From Asterias amurensis (lineage: Eukaryota; Echinodermata; Asteroidea; Forcipulatida; Asteriidae), in contig NC_092657.1 of NCBI RefSeq assembly GCF_032118995.1, positions 10,417,391-10,481,390 of the forward strand: a stretch of DNA of 64,000 bases. The letters run 5' to 3'. The position numbers and the translations under genes are program-made. The notes under the pieces are model-generated. The model saw only the letters and a list, made by a program, of their open reading frames with translations, searched no databases and was not told the DNA's origin. This document shows, in pieces, positions 11,358 through 23,075 of this stretch. Position 1 is the first letter of the stretch. Every line of letters begins with the position of its first letter.

Positions 11358-12535
11358 CGAGAGCAGTCAAAGCAGACAAAGCAGTAAATAATTGTTTGTT
11401 TTATAACACCCCTTGCTTTGATTCTATCTGTATATCTTAATAAAAATTAATTCACACAACACCTTTATTCATGTGATCCACTATCGCCAACGTTGTGTTG
11501 CGTACAGAACAGTACTGTTGAACAATTCTTTCTTTGAATCTGCTGAGTCTATAAAATCTCGTAATTCATCTTCAGTAAGTAAAACAAATCGCGGACAGGC
11601 CTCATTGTCCTCCATTTTCCTGGTAGAATCGTCAAAAAACTTTACATGCGTCGCGCACAATCAATCGTCAAACAAGAACTGTAAAATCTTACGTTGAAAC
11701 ACCAAGTTTTGACAAAATAAGAGAGTACCAGACTAGTGCTGTTACGTTCGTTCTCTTAATCGTATTTAAAATGCACATTATGTTGTACATTAGGTTGTCA
11801 AGCAGCTCGTTTAAATCAATGGTAGTCAAACGTAGTCTGGGTACCAGGGTATCCATGCACTTGTACATCGGTTGCTAGGCTGTCGTTGAATAGTCCATTG
11901 AGTAGTTACTTTGGTCGGTGAACATGTACAAGAGTACGTAAAAATACACAACATGATGTGACACGCTCTCGGCCAATCAACAGATAGAATCAAAGGAAGG
12001 GGTGTTATAATAATTAATATTACAATTATTATAATTAATTATTAATAAGTAAACAAAGTACGCCTATCTTATCTAGTTCTACCAAACGAAAAAGTGAAAT
12101 GCAAGGAACACTGACTCTGCTCTGTCCAACCATGGAGGAATTCCTCCATCCTTGGTCCCACACTAAACACTATTATTAGTATTACAGGCATGACAGGCGG
12201 CCTGTACGTACTACTACTAGTGTACCTACCTCCCACCAGCCACACTGGTCATGCTGGGTCAGGCTGCGCCATGGCGCTGTCGCCGTCAATGTCAGCCTCG
12301 AGAAATATCTGCATGCATCGCATTCGCATGTTAATATACAAGATGAGATCCAACTCCGTTGCTAATTAGTCCACCACCGGCACGTGGCGTAGGGCTCGAT
12401 CACAAACACAAAACCAGCAGGATAGCCCGGGGCAACCAGCAATAAGCTGGTGATTTTTGCGCCGATGATCACAACATTTCTTCCTCCACCGATTTTAAAC
12501 TATAACTTTATAAGTACGTCGCATGCATCGCATAT
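11358..12535. other. Unannotated spacer
   Basis: No supported feature. The open frame at 11,473-11,697 (74 codons) matches no family I know. Confidence 0.4.
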
Positions 12536-12702
12536 AAACGCACAACCGTTAACCACGCACAGCCGTTAACCACGCACTGAACATACATGTACATGATGTA
12601 CATACTTATACACAGTACATGTTTATTGTACATTATTATGGACCGACTCGAGAAACGCCATCACGTGGTCAAGTGATTTTCATCACGTGGTCAAGTGATT
12701 TT
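12536..12702. repeat. Two short tandem duplications, one with CACGTG boxes
   Basis: CCGTTAACCACGCACA is repeated at about 20-bp spacing near 12,545-12,580. The 22-bp unit CATCACGTGGTCAAGTGATT (plus TT) occurs twice back to back at 12,659-12,702; each copy holds the E-box CACGTG. Whether these act in regulation is unknown. Confidence 0.75.
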
Positions 12703-14490
12703 CAACTATTGAACCTATAAGTATATAACAATTAACTATAAGCTGCTCCAAACAAAATTAATGTGGCCATTGACATGGTGTTCGATCAATTCTTTTTCAA
12801 TTTGCCTGTAAATAAACAATTTTTAATAAAATAATAACTATTATGAAAATTGAATATCATGACAATACCAAAATATAATTATATTAATACACTATAATAA
12901 TACTATTTAAAATGGTATTCATTACAACTAGTACTAGACTTGTTTCCCTAGCCTATCTTATTTAATTTGTAACTAGTAAATGACAGAGTAGCAGTTGAAA
13001 CTCGTATGTTTTTTTTCTATTTTCGTTGATACAACAAGGAAATCTGATTTGGATGACTGCGCAGGCAGCTTAAAAAAACAAAAAAAAAACATAATAAGTA
13101 CTACATGTACATAACAAATCAACAGTGGTGCTTTTCTATGCATTCTAAAGGAGTCTTGATTCCATGTGAAAAAAAAAAACTGTCCAGAAATCTCATGTTT
13201 GAATCTGCCGGCCGCACTCGCGTGCTCATCAACGTTTACCTGTCCCTTAAAACTCAGAAAATAATCGGAAACATGCAAAACTCATTTCCATTGTTCTGTT
13301 ATAATTAAATTAAAAACATGTAGGGCCTATTGTTATCGATTGAGGCCTAGGCTACCGTTTCTGTACTTCCCAATTTTCTCACCGTTTGAGTGGTCATACC
13401 TTTTAATATTATTATCAACAGAATTCGGGTAAGATTTCAAAAATTGACGAACAGAACTCGCTAAAGTGCTTATTACAGGAACAATTATCAGTCGGTATGG
13501 TCGGACACACCCAATTAAAAATCAGGAAAGGTCAGCGCCCCAATTGGAGTCTACCTCAATGGTTCGATCATGGAGGTAGAATTCGATGTACTCTACTAGA
13601 GCTCTACGTTTCAGGCACAATAAGTTGAGTGCCAACCACACTGTTGCGTCGCTATCGAAGGTAAGCTATCATCCCATGTTCACATCCCAGATGCTCTTTG
13701 TTGATAGGTTGCTGGATCATAATTTTGTAAGCACCATAATAGGTTTTGAATTGTATTTATATATACAAAAAATATTGGATTAATAAAGTTTGAATTGGGG
13801 GGGGGGGGGGGGTCAGTTTTGGGCATTGAAAGTGGTATCTATCTGCGCGTGTGGACTGTCACTTACTACATTTATAACTATAGTAACACTGGTCATTCTT
13901 CAGATGTGGATGGCTGGATGTCAGCACCAACCATGGAGCTAAATCTGTAAAACTTCATTGTGAACTGTGTATGTATTAATGGACAAAATTGCCGCGCGTA
14001 TTTTGTCTAAGAATGTTGTATAACAAGCTGTGTGATAAGCAAAGATCGTAGACGCTGATAAGAGATTTCCAGCATGTGCGCGATGCGTGGCATCATAACG
14101 CATGGCAAAATGGCCAATGTGTGTGGGTGTGTGTGTGTGCTACATATACATGTCTTGGTGTTTTAATACCCGTGGTTGTTGTTGCATGGAGCTCCTACAG
14201 AGCTGGTTGCCCAGCCCGGAGGAGTGGAGAACGCCGGCGTGTGTTTTTGTAGTTGAATACGAAAGTATTGTGGAATGATTTTTAAGTTATCTGAACGCGT
14301 GGGCGTTTGGTTAAACCATTAGCTAATGCAGGTAAACCTTATAATTATTTGTCACTGTTTTATTTAGTGTTGCTGTTTTCGTTCAGGGAGGGATCCTCCG
14401 GGAATCAGCAGCGGAAGCCTACAGTAAATCATGTTTATTGTAATGTATGCTTAAATTGCGAAGCTGTCAATATTTTACATTAATTGTACA
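12703..14490. other. Spacer; poly-G tract and one CATGGAGGTAGAA motif
   Basis: A G-run lies at about 13,796-13,812. The motif CATGGAGGTAGAATTCGA is at about 13,569-13,586. A TG-rich stretch is near 14,119-14,139. No gene recognised. Confidence 0.45.
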
Positions 14491-14536
14491 ATGGAGGTAG
14501 AAATAGCCTCCATGATTGTATAATTTCTACCTCCAT
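14491..14536. repeat. Short inverted repeat made of the GGAGGTAG motif
   Basis: ATGGAGGTAGAAAT (14,491-14,504) pairs perfectly with ATTTCTACCTCCAT (14,523-14,536) across an 18-base spacer, which itself contains CCTCCAT. Another CTACCTCCATGAT follows at about 14,674. Confidence 0.8.
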
Positions 14537-15064
14537 GGTTTAGTCCATCGTGCTGCATGGGCTATTTTACATCATATACGTAGTTATTAGCCGGCCACAC
14601 TGTCTGCTCATGTGGGTCAGGACTGGAGGCACTTGTAGTTGAACATGTACCCGTCCCATGTACCTGATTATTCTACCTCCATGATTATCCATGCAATTAC
14701 CAGTGCATAATGTACATACATATTTAAAAAATAATCTTCTTATTCTGAAATAAAACCAAAATCCCAGCATAGTAGCCTTCCGGCATCAGACTTGGTTTTG
14801 ACATGCATGGTTGAGAAGAACCACTATTTTGTTTGACTATTTTTGAATTACTACTATTTTGTTTACTCTAAAGATTAAAAATTGAAAAGGCCTTTTTTGG
14901 TTGGGGGGGGGGGATCCACATGAATTTCTGTGTGCATGCAGAAGTTCACTCTCGCGGCTCAGAATATTTACTGGATCAGAATTTTACAAAGCCAGGATAA
15001 AAACAAGACAAATAATCCTAACCCAGTTTACGTGCATCTGTTTGTATTTTATTAGAACAAGCAC
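14537..15064. other. Unannotated spacer
   Basis: No gene seen. A poly-G tract lies near 14,905-14,914. Confidence 0.4.
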
Positions 15065-15106
15065 ATCAATCTTCTCTTACACAATTTTGTGTAAGAGAAG
15101 ATTGAT
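15065..15106. repeat. Perfect 42-bp palindrome with 2-base loop
   Basis: ATCAATCTTCTCTTACACAA, then TT, then the exact complement. Perfect palindromes with almost no loop are usually unstable, so this may be recent. Confidence 0.9.
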
Positions 15107-15395
15107 TTAAATTATAACCACTTGCCTTGGGCCTGGGTTCCAGTGTAAAATTTTAAGCCTGTTTTAAAACAATCTAAACAAATTAAAAACGATTTTATTT
15201 ATGTACATTTTTATGTAGGTTACCATCATAAACCTCGGTGAAAAGCCACGGCACGCCTACTATCAACCCGTCAGTTTTTGTGGAACATGAACATCTTTTG
15301 CAAGCTGTTCTGACCACAAACTAAGATCACATTCTCCCATTCATGACTTTGAGGAGATATGTACAAGGTTTTCATACAGGTGGTGTTGGTAACAG

Positions 15396-15484
15396 TTGCA
15401 TGTATTGTCCACACCAAAGGATGACTTTGACAGTAATGATGCTGATATCAATGATGAGTCACAGACACAATTACCCAGTCAAAG
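15396..15484 (+). other. Exon-like segment, acidic, function unknown
   Basis: Between an AG (15,394-15,395) and a GTAAAC donor (15,485) lies an 89-bp open segment. It reads LHVLSTPKDDFDSNDAD and then INDESQTQLPSQ, ending in phase 2. Unspliced, the same frame hits a stop inside the donor (G-TAA). This looks like a former internal exon, perhaps from a transposon gene. No partner exon was identified. Confidence 0.3.
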
Positions 15485-15692
15485 GTAAACTTACATTTTG
15501 TTCTCTACATCAAAATGAAATTTCAGAATCTTTGTTTTTTACCCATAATGAAACCTTTGACTGTAATGATCCATTAGGTTTAACAATAATTCGAGAACCC
15601 CTCCCCCCCCCCCAACAACAAAGATGTATAATTTAATATAAATAAATAAAAAAGCATAAAACAAAGGTTATTTCAATGTGTGTGAACTTCAT

Positions 15693-16077
15693 TTAAAGGA
15701 ACACATTGCCTTGGATTGGACGAGTTGGTCGTTGAAAAAGCATTTGAAACCGTTTGTTATTAATTACACATATGGTTAGATAGATAATTCAAAAGTAGAA
15801 TATAATGATCCACACAAATTTGCATCGAAATTGCATGGTTTCCTTTTTACTTTGCGAAAAAACACGGTCAGCCATTTATGGGAGTCCAAAATTTGACTCC
15901 CATAAATGGCCAACCGTGTTTGTCAATAAGGTAAAAGGAAAACCACGCAATTTCGAGGCATGTTTGTGTAGATCATTGTATTATACTTTTACAACATCTT
16001 TCTAATCATACATTATATATCGAACGGTTACAAACGCTTTTTATATACCAACTCTTCCGACACAAGGCAACGTGTCC
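15693..16077. mobile_element. MITE family A, copy 2
   Basis: TTAA at 15,693-15,696 is followed by AGGAACACATTGCCTTGG. The central palindrome (CAAAATTTGACTCCCATAAA) and the ending (CAAGGCAACGTGTCC) match the other copies. The right end has lost its last bases and its TTAA. It is more diverged than copies 1 and 3, so probably older. Confidence 0.85.
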
Positions 16078-16747
16078 AATGTGTTGGCTGGCTCATGGAA
16101 AAACACTAACAATTAACAAATGAACAAAAACAAACAAGAATTTTTGTTTTTCCCACTAAGGTGTAAAAACCCATTTTTCTCAGAGTGATGTCATTGGATG
16201 TTTTGGATGTTGAAAAAGGTTATCAAATACAATGGCTATTTACAGTCACATGAAGACTCTATGTCTATTGGAAAATGAGGATGAATTTGACATTTTCCTT
16301 GGCCTTTAATAAAATCTGCATTCATGAAAAATTTAACATTTTTCATTTAAACATTGAAATTGTTCATTCTTTATGTTTAATTTTCCAGTATCTTGACTGG
16401 CCATCCCAAGAAGCATAGGAGAGGAGATATCACACCCCCCCCCCCTTGCACTCATAAAAAAGAGACGGACCCCATTACCATAAGCAAAACAGCTCTCAGG
16501 CCGAACAGTTCAAGAAAGAGGCACAGAATGCATGAGACTTAAGCAGTTACAGTACAGGTGTTAAAGCTTCTTCCATGTTAAAAACAAAACAAAAAATCTG
16601 GTAAGTAACTTTTTGCAATGATAGCAGCATCAAAATTAGCTTAGCTAATCTACACAATCCCTTGAAAAAATTGAAATTGACATTGTTTTTGTTGTAAAGC
16701 ATTGATTATTACGGATTCTTATAATGAAGTTTGGTATGTATTTAACA
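16078..16747. other. Unannotated spacer
   Basis: Nothing recognised apart from a C-tract at about 16,434-16,445. A possible acceptor (TTTTCCAG) at about 16,388 has no convincing exon behind it. Confidence 0.4.
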
Positions 16748-17400
16748 TATATTATATCGTTGCGGTACCCACTGCCAAAACATAGGATTCGAACTGCCTC
16801 TAGCTACCGGGCAACCTCGGTAGTCTAGTTGGTAAGACACTGCTCTAGAATTGCAAGGGTCGTGGGTTCGAATTCCACCCGAGCAACATGCCTATGATAG
16901 TTTTTCACAGGACTCAGGGAAAGTACTGAGTATACAGTGCAAACACACATCGGTGTATGGGTAAAAAAATAATAATAATATTCTTTATCCTCGATGCAAA
17001 TTTAAAGGAACACGTTGCCTTGGATCGGTCGAGTTGGTCTTTGAAAAGCGTTTGTAACCGTTTTTTATAAAATGCATATGGGTAGAAAGATGTTGTAAAA
17101 GTAGAATACAATGATCCACACAAACATGCCTCGAAATTGCGTGGTTTTCCTTTTACCTCGTCGACTAACACGTCGGCCATTTATGGGGGTCAAAATTTTG
17201 ACTCCCATAAATGGCCGACCATGTTAGTTCGCACAGTAGAAGGAAAACCACGCAATTTCGAGGCAAACTTGTGTGGATCATTGTATTCTACTTTTATAAC
17301 ATCTTTCCAACCATATGCATTTTATAAAAAACGGTTACAAACGCTTTTGTTTTGACCAACTCGTCCGATCCAAGGCAACGTGTTCCTTTAACATCTATTG
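16748..17400 (+). mobile_element. SINE-A copy interrupted by a family-A MITE
   Basis: Head with box A (TAGTCTAGTTGG) and box B (GGTTCGAATTCCACC), body, and tail run to GATGCAAATTTAA at 17,005. The tail resumes at 17,388 with TTAACATCTATT, which is the order seen uninterrupted in the copy ending near 8826. The inserted MITE lies at 17,006-17,387. Confidence 0.9.
17002..17391. mobile_element. MITE family A, copy 3, inserted into SINE-A
   Basis: TTAA at 17,002-17,005 and 17,388-17,391 flank a 382-bp element with ends AGGAACACGTTGCCTTGG and its complement. Comparing the host SINE before and after insertion shows that TTAA is a true 4-bp target duplication. Both arms carry many paired positions, and the centre is again TCAAAATTTTGA. 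Confidence 0.93.
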
Positions 17401-17430
17401 TATGTATGGTAGTTTCTGTGCATGCATCTA

Positions 17431-17800
17431 AAGACACTGGACACTATTGGTAATTGTCAAAGACCAGTCTTCTCATTTAGTGTATCTTAACATATGCACC
17501 AAATAAAAAACCTGTGAAAATTTAAACTCAATTGGTCGTCAAAATTGCGAGATAATAATGGATGAAAAAACACCCTTGTCGCACAAAGTTGTGTAAAGTG
17601 CTTGATTTCGGGACCTCAAAATCTAATTCTGAGGTCTTGATATGAAATTAAAATATTTTAGTGGAAAATTACTTCTTTCTCGAAAACTACATTACTTCAG
17701 AGGGAGCCATTTCTTACAATGTGCTATACTACCAACCTCTCAATTGCTTGTTACCAAGTAAGTTTTTATGCTAACAATTATTTTGAGTAACTACCAGTAA
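17431..17800. mobile_element. MITE family B, copy 2
   Basis: Starts AAGACACTGGACACTATTGG and shares AACACCCTTGTCGCACAAAG and CTTCAGAGGGAGCCATTTCT with copy 1. The left flank is CTAA rather than TTAA, and the right end is decayed after TAACTACCAGTA. Confidence 0.8.
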
Positions 17801-18160
17801 TTGTGAGAATAAAAGACAAACCAGAACAGAAAATGAATATTTTGATTGTCATACTCAGTTTAGGCCTCCTTTTTTTAATCTGCTTGGTAATGCCAATAGT
17901 ACCAGCATGTCAGAGTTTGTTCATGTATCGGCTTTAAAACCACCAAGCTTATATCCCCTCTCCAACCAAAAAAAGCAACCAAAATATATTTTTTTAAATC
18001 AGCTCAACAATTGACCACATGGCTTGAATATGTGGTCATGGCGGTTTGTACAACCATGTTAATGTTTCACTAGGAAGAAATTGGATCTCGGCGATCATCA
18101 CAGCTGGAGAGTGAAATAAGGTTAATTACTCAATATGTTTGTTTACTTTTTTTTCTGCAG
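17801..18160. other. Unannotated spacer
   Basis: No feature apart from the strong pyrimidine tract and AG that precede the next exon-like segment. Confidence 0.4.
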
Positions 18161-18381
18161 AGGAGCCTCTACTCCTTCAGTTTATGTCTGGTGTTGGCCT
18201 TGACAAGGACTCAAGGAGGCAAAAGAAAGTCACCTGGGCTCTGAGTGTGACACACGGACAACTTCAGCAAAAGGTTTCAGGCTGATGGGGAAGTTGTGGA
18301 ACAAATGCCCCTTCATATCTACAGGGACTTAAGACATATGCTGAGGCACAGGTACTTTTGTTTGAACAAATCTATGAACTT

Positions 18382-18457
18382 CAGTTTATGTAATGCCAAG
18401 GCGAATTGTTATTGGTAGACAGTTTATGTAATGCCAAGGCGAATTGTTATTGGTAGA
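18382..18457. repeat. 38-bp tandem duplication (2 copies)
   Basis: Identical 38-bp units start at 18,382 and 18,420 (CAGTTTATGTAATGCCAAGG...). Perfect identity suggests a recent slip or duplication. Confidence 0.9.
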
Positions 18458-18597
18458 ATAACAATCACATGATGCTTTACCAAGGTGAATACATGGTTCA
18501 GATGAACAAAAGTGCATGCTGTAACCCAAGCACATTTTTTTTTTTTTTTTTTTTTTTGACTGTAATCTGTTAGACTGTTATCATGGCATAACAAAAT

Positions 18598-18711
18598 GCT
18601 GTGATAGTGTCCATGGGTTTTTCACACACTCTGGGACAAATAGCACCATCTGTTTTACCTCAGATTCCTCTCGCTCATTGCGTGTACAAAACCCATGGAC
18701 ACCATCACAGC
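18598..18711. repeat. 114-bp foldback with 25-bp arms
   Basis: GCTGTGATAGTGTCCATGGG (18,598 onward) is inverted at 18,687-18,711 with one or two mismatches; a 64-bp unique centre lies between. Possibly a small MITE. A T-run (about 18,535-18,557) lies just upstream. No clear target duplication was found. Confidence 0.7.
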
Positions 18712-19129
18712 GAGCAACTAATGAATGGGTCCAAGCCTGGGTTTTTACCAATGTCTTTTCTTCCATCACTATTATTTAAAGAAAGTGACAAAATAATACT
18801 TTGTTTCTTTATTGTAGGAATTAGGCTCATTGCAAGGAGGCACGGAATACTTGTTTTGCCATGGACAGCAATATAGTGATGCTGCAGCACCTGAAGGCAA
18901 GATGCCACACTGAGCTGGAAGGGAAGACAGGAGGGATAAGTCACCAAGATGCAAGCTCGATTGACTATTAAGTCACTGACGGTGAGATTGAAGCTTTGTG
19001 ATTTGAGTCACAGGATCCATCTTTGTGAACTAGATAATTACTTGTGGCCCTTTTTATCCTAGCTAAACCCATTTTCTCAATTTTCTAGTATGTTCTTTAA
19101 AAAAGCTTTCAAACAGTATAATATAGTAT

Positions 19130-20895
19130 ATTGCAGCATAGACAAGCCCCTGAGGCCCCCCCCCCTGAGGGTACCCCAATTTATGTCCCCTGCCATTGCC
19201 TTCTGATGTATAGTGTAACATAGGGGTTGGTTGAGTAAGGGACGCCAATTTATGTCCCCTACAATTGCCTTCTGATGTATAGTGTAACATAGGGGTTGGT
19301 TGAGTAAGGGACGCCAATTTATGTCCCCTACCATTGCCTTCTGATGTATAGTGTAACACGGGTTGGTTGAGTAAGGGACGCCAATTTATGTCCCCTACCA
19401 TTGCCTTCTGATGAATAGTGTAACACACGGGTTGGTTGAGTAAGGGACACCAATTTATGTCCCCTACCATTGCCTTCTGATGTATAGTGTAACACACGGG
19501 TTGGTTGAGTAAGGGACGCCAATTTATGTCCCCTACCATTGCCTTCTGATGTATAGTGTAACATAGGGGTTGGTTGAGTAAGGGACGCCAATTTATGTCC
19601 CCTACCATTGCCTTCTGATGTATAGTGTAACACACAGGTTGGTTGAGTAAGGGACGCCAATTTATGTCCCCTACCATTGCCTTCTGATGTATAGTGTAAC
19701 ATAGGGGTTGGTTGAGTAAGGGACGCCAATTTATGTCCCCTACAATTGCCTTCTGATGTATAGTGTAACACACGGGTTGGTTGATTAAGGGACGCCAATT
19801 TATGTCCCCTACCATTGCCTTCCGATGAATAGTGTAACATAGGGGTTGGTTGAGTAAGGGACGCCAATTTATGTCCCCTACCATTGCCTTCTGATGAATA
19901 GTGTAACACACGGGTTGGTTGAGTAAGGGACGCCAATTTATGTCCCCTACCATTGCCTTCTGATGTATAATGTAACATAGGGGTTGGTTGAGTAAGGGAC
20001 GCCAATTTATGTCCCCTACAATTGCCTTCTGATGTATAGTGTAACATAGGGGTTGGTTGAGTAAGGGACGCCAATTTATGTCCCCTACTATTGCCTTCTG
20101 ATGTATAGTGTAACACGGGTTGGTTGAGTAAGGGACGCCAATTTATGTCCCCTACCATTGCCTTCTGATGAATAGTGTAACACACGGGTTGGTTGAGTAA
20201 GGGACGCCAATTTATGTCCCCTACCATTGCCTTCTGATGTAAAGTGTAACATAGGGGTTGGTTGAGTAAGGGACGCCAATTTATGTCCCCTACCTTTCCT
20301 CTCTGATGTATAGTGTAACATTGAGGTTGGTTAAGGGACGCCAATTTATGTCCCCTACTATTGCCTTCTGATGTATAGTGTAAAATTGGGGTTGGTTGAG
20401 TAAGGGACGCCAATTTATGTCCCCTACCTTTCCTCTCTGATGTATAGTGTAGCACACGAGTTGGTTGAGTAAGGGACGCCAATTTATGTCCCCTACCATT
20501 GCCTTCTGATGTATAGTGTAACATAGGGGTTGGTTGAGTAAGGGACGCCAATTTATGTCCCCTACCATTGCCTTCTGATGTATAGTGTAACACACGGGTT
20601 GGTTGAGTAAGGGACGCCACTTTATGTCCCCTACCTTTCCTCTCTGATGTATAGTGTAACACGGGTTGGTTGAGTAAGGGACGCCAATTTATGTCCCCTA
20701 CCATTGCTTTCTGATGTATAGTGTAACACACGGGTTGGTTGAGTAAGGGACGCCAATTTATGTCCCCTACCATTGCCTTCTGATGTATAGTGTAATATTG
20801 GGGTTGGTTGAGTAAGGGACGCCAATTTATGTCCCCTACCGTTGCTTTCAGATGTTAGGGTATAGTGTATTTATACAGGTCGGTTGAGTATTAAG
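19130..20895 (-). repeat. 69-bp satellite array B (about 24 units), inverted to array A
   Basis: On the minus strand this carries the same 69-bp unit as 4.7-6.0 kb, including the rare run TATG-type, TCGTGTGC/GAGAGG-type, CAATTTT-type, seen also in array A near 5500-5640. Some units are 67 bp or shorter, so no reading frame persists. The inner edge (19,130-19,150) carries the 21-bp junction block found at 6034-6054. The outer edge (20,845-20,895) is a decayed unit (ACCTGTATAAATACAC on the minus strand). Confidence 0.96.
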
Positions 20896-22199
20896 GGGAG
20901 GCTATTTTGTCTTCTTTGCCATGTATGCCTTGACTATAATGATGTTTAGTTCAACCTGTTCTGAGTAAACTTGTATATACATAGGTGTTCAATAAAAAAT
21001 TGAGTCATGTAATGACATTGCCTCATTTTGTCAAATAAAGATATTTACTGATTAAATTTAAGAACAATTGTTGAGATTTGTTTATTTTGTGTTTTTCTCA
21101 AAGAAGTTCATCATCATCTCAAAAATAAATAGGAATCGCCACTTTTCTGACAAAAAATTGCATCTTGAGATAGGAACTAATACAAAGAGCTAGATTTGGA
21201 TTTTATACACGAACAAAACAATTCGTATAACTTGTTCTATTATTTAAGAGGAAAAAAATTAAATATAACCATTTCCAATAATGCGAAAATGTTTCCAATA
21301 CTGTTCAGAGCAAAATGTCTTGTAGAGACGAATGTTACACTTAAACTGCATGCTCAACTGTAAGCTACACCATCATGTTTATAATTAAACATATAGGAAG
21401 AGTTTGTCTCCTGTCACTCTCCACGTTTTCAGAAGCCACTGATCCTCTATTTAAAGGAGGAAGCTTTGTTGTTCAAACGTTTCTATAGTGAAAAGGCCAT
21501 ACTCTGAAGAAAAACATTGATAAATAATAATAATAATAATAACAATAATGTGTGTCTAAGGTACTATTGGGCCAAACTAAAGGTATGAAAAAGCTTTTTT
21601 TTTTAACTGTAGGCCTATCAGAAAACAACAAATGCAACAGCACTTTTGATTGCAACAATAAAAATCAACTCAATATTATGAAAGTGCATCACAAAATAAC
21701 TGGTAAAATGGAAACTATTAGTGCTATTTAGTTACTGTTCAATAATAATTCACAGGTTATTTTTATGATGTATATTTTGAAAATGACATAATTTTGAATG
21801 AATTCATTTTTCAAATGTATCATTGAAATTCACTGTCAGCTGGAAAAAAAATGCATGGCTCTTGAAGAAAAACCAATGTCTACTCGAAGATTCCCCAGAC
21901 CCTCTTTTACAAGGAAGAAATCAAGTAAACACCAACACAAAGCGGGTGCACCTTGACGTTGGATGGGGCGAACACCAGTAAGTCATATTTGTAAGATTTG
22001 TCCAATCCTGATAAACAGAATTGTTCTGCTTTAGAATCTGGAGATAAGCGTTTTTTCCTCGAGATTTTCTGGAAGAAAGGATCAGAAGAAAAAATACAAG
22101 ATGAGCCATCATTGGTCTTTGAAAGAGTACACTTCGTTTAAATCATCTAAAGTTTCCAAAATAGGCTAAATGTTGTAAACAAAAAATTGTGCTCAACAT
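20896..22199. other. AT-rich spacer with (AAT)n
   Basis: A trinucleotide run (TAA/AAT) lies at about 21,523-21,549. No gene was found; the minus frames of 61-63 codons are not supported. Confidence 0.45.
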
Positions 22200-22844
22200 T
22201 TTGAGATGATAGGCATTACATTATTTACACACGTAGTGCGACGTCGAGCGCCACTAGTTGTTAAAGCACCCTCTGGCGAGAGGTTCGTCTTTGCTTATGT
22301 GGCCATCTTCATTGTTGCGTTTTCTCCGACTGTAATAAAGTTCCTTTGTTAAAGCATTCTCAATTGGTATTCTGCTGTGACTACCTGAAATTGACGCATC
22401 CATCTTCATACCCTGGCGTGGTTGCAGCGTTCAACACAACGTGGTCTTTCACGATACAGGTGAGCAGCAGTGCAGTTGATTTACATTAGACTAATTGTAC
22501 CATACATTGGGCATCCAGCCGATATTCTCATCGCCTTAGTTAATATGGCTACCACACGTACATACCCATGCTGTGTGTTCATCAGTTTGTAGAAAATCAG
22601 TTGATATTGAAACCTAAAAAAAAATCACTTGTCAGGAGAACTCCACCAAACCAATTCAAGAAGATAGGTGTAAAAACCTACACCAATCGATATGAGAAGC
22701 TGAAACACGGTTGGACACAGCAAAAAGGAGATATACACAGATTAAAAAAGAAGTACCAAGACGAGTTAAACAACTGCACTCGCGGTCGAACGAGGGCGCC
22801 CTCTACATGCACTCGTACTTCAGGGGTTAAAGCAGATTGAGAAG
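22200..22844. other. Unassigned segment; possible decayed ORF at 22,568-22,840
   Basis: 22,568-22,840 (+) is an open frame of 90 codons with a lysine-rich centre (KTYTNRYEKLKHGWTQQKGD, then HRLKKKYQDELN). It might be a fragment of a transposon gene, but I recognise no family. The 22.24-22.44 kb stretch is richer in GC and contains AATAAA at 22,332; its nature is unclear. Confidence 0.25.
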
Positions 22845-23075
22845 CCGCTTTGATGGTTCAATTGGAACATTTGTTTCAACAGCATTGTCTTGTGGTGGTA
22901 TTTCAACATTGTCTCGTGGTGGTATGGCATATGGGGTTTCAGCAGCATTGGCTCGTGGTGGTACGGCGTATGGTGTTTCAACAACATTGTCTCATGATGG
23001 CACATATACGGCATATGTTTCAACAGCATTGTCTCGTGGTACGGCGTCAGTTTGTTGGTGTTGCTGTGACTGCTG
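22845..23075 (+). repeat. Imperfect tandem repeat (CAGCATTGTCTCGTGGTGG type)
   Basis: The module TTTCAACAGCATTGTCTCGT with GGTGGTATGGC recurs about six times at irregular 30-50 bp spacing. Several frames stay open across it, giving shadow ORFs of 79-122 codons. Nothing indicates selection on protein. Confidence 0.8.

Larger units (their letters stand above)
18161..18913 (+). pseudogene. Two exon-like segments preceding array B
   Basis: Segment 1 (18,161-18,351) follows TTTTTTCTGCAG and ends at a GTACTT donor. It reads EPLLLQFMSGVGLDKDSRRQ, then KKVTWALSVTHGQLQQK; after a frame change it reads FQADGEVVEQMPLHIYRDLR. Segment 2 (18,818-18,913) follows TTTATTGTAG and reads ELGSLQGGTEYLFCHGQQ, then YSDAAAPEGKMPH and a stop. 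The phases of the two segments do not join as they stand. I do not recognise the family. Like the minus-strand pair at 7.08-6.42 kb, it lies just before a 69-bp array, which suggests both arrays were tails of transposon units. Confidence 0.35.

Noticed and set aside
19063-20825. Long minus-strand open frames up to 481 codons
   Set aside because: The same 69-bp repeat in inverted orientation. Frames switch between the two repeat peptides wherever a unit is shorter, which rules out a conserved protein.
4698-20895. CRISPR array
   Set aside because: Units are contiguous 69-bp satellites without unique spacers, there are no cas genes, and the DNA is eukaryotic.
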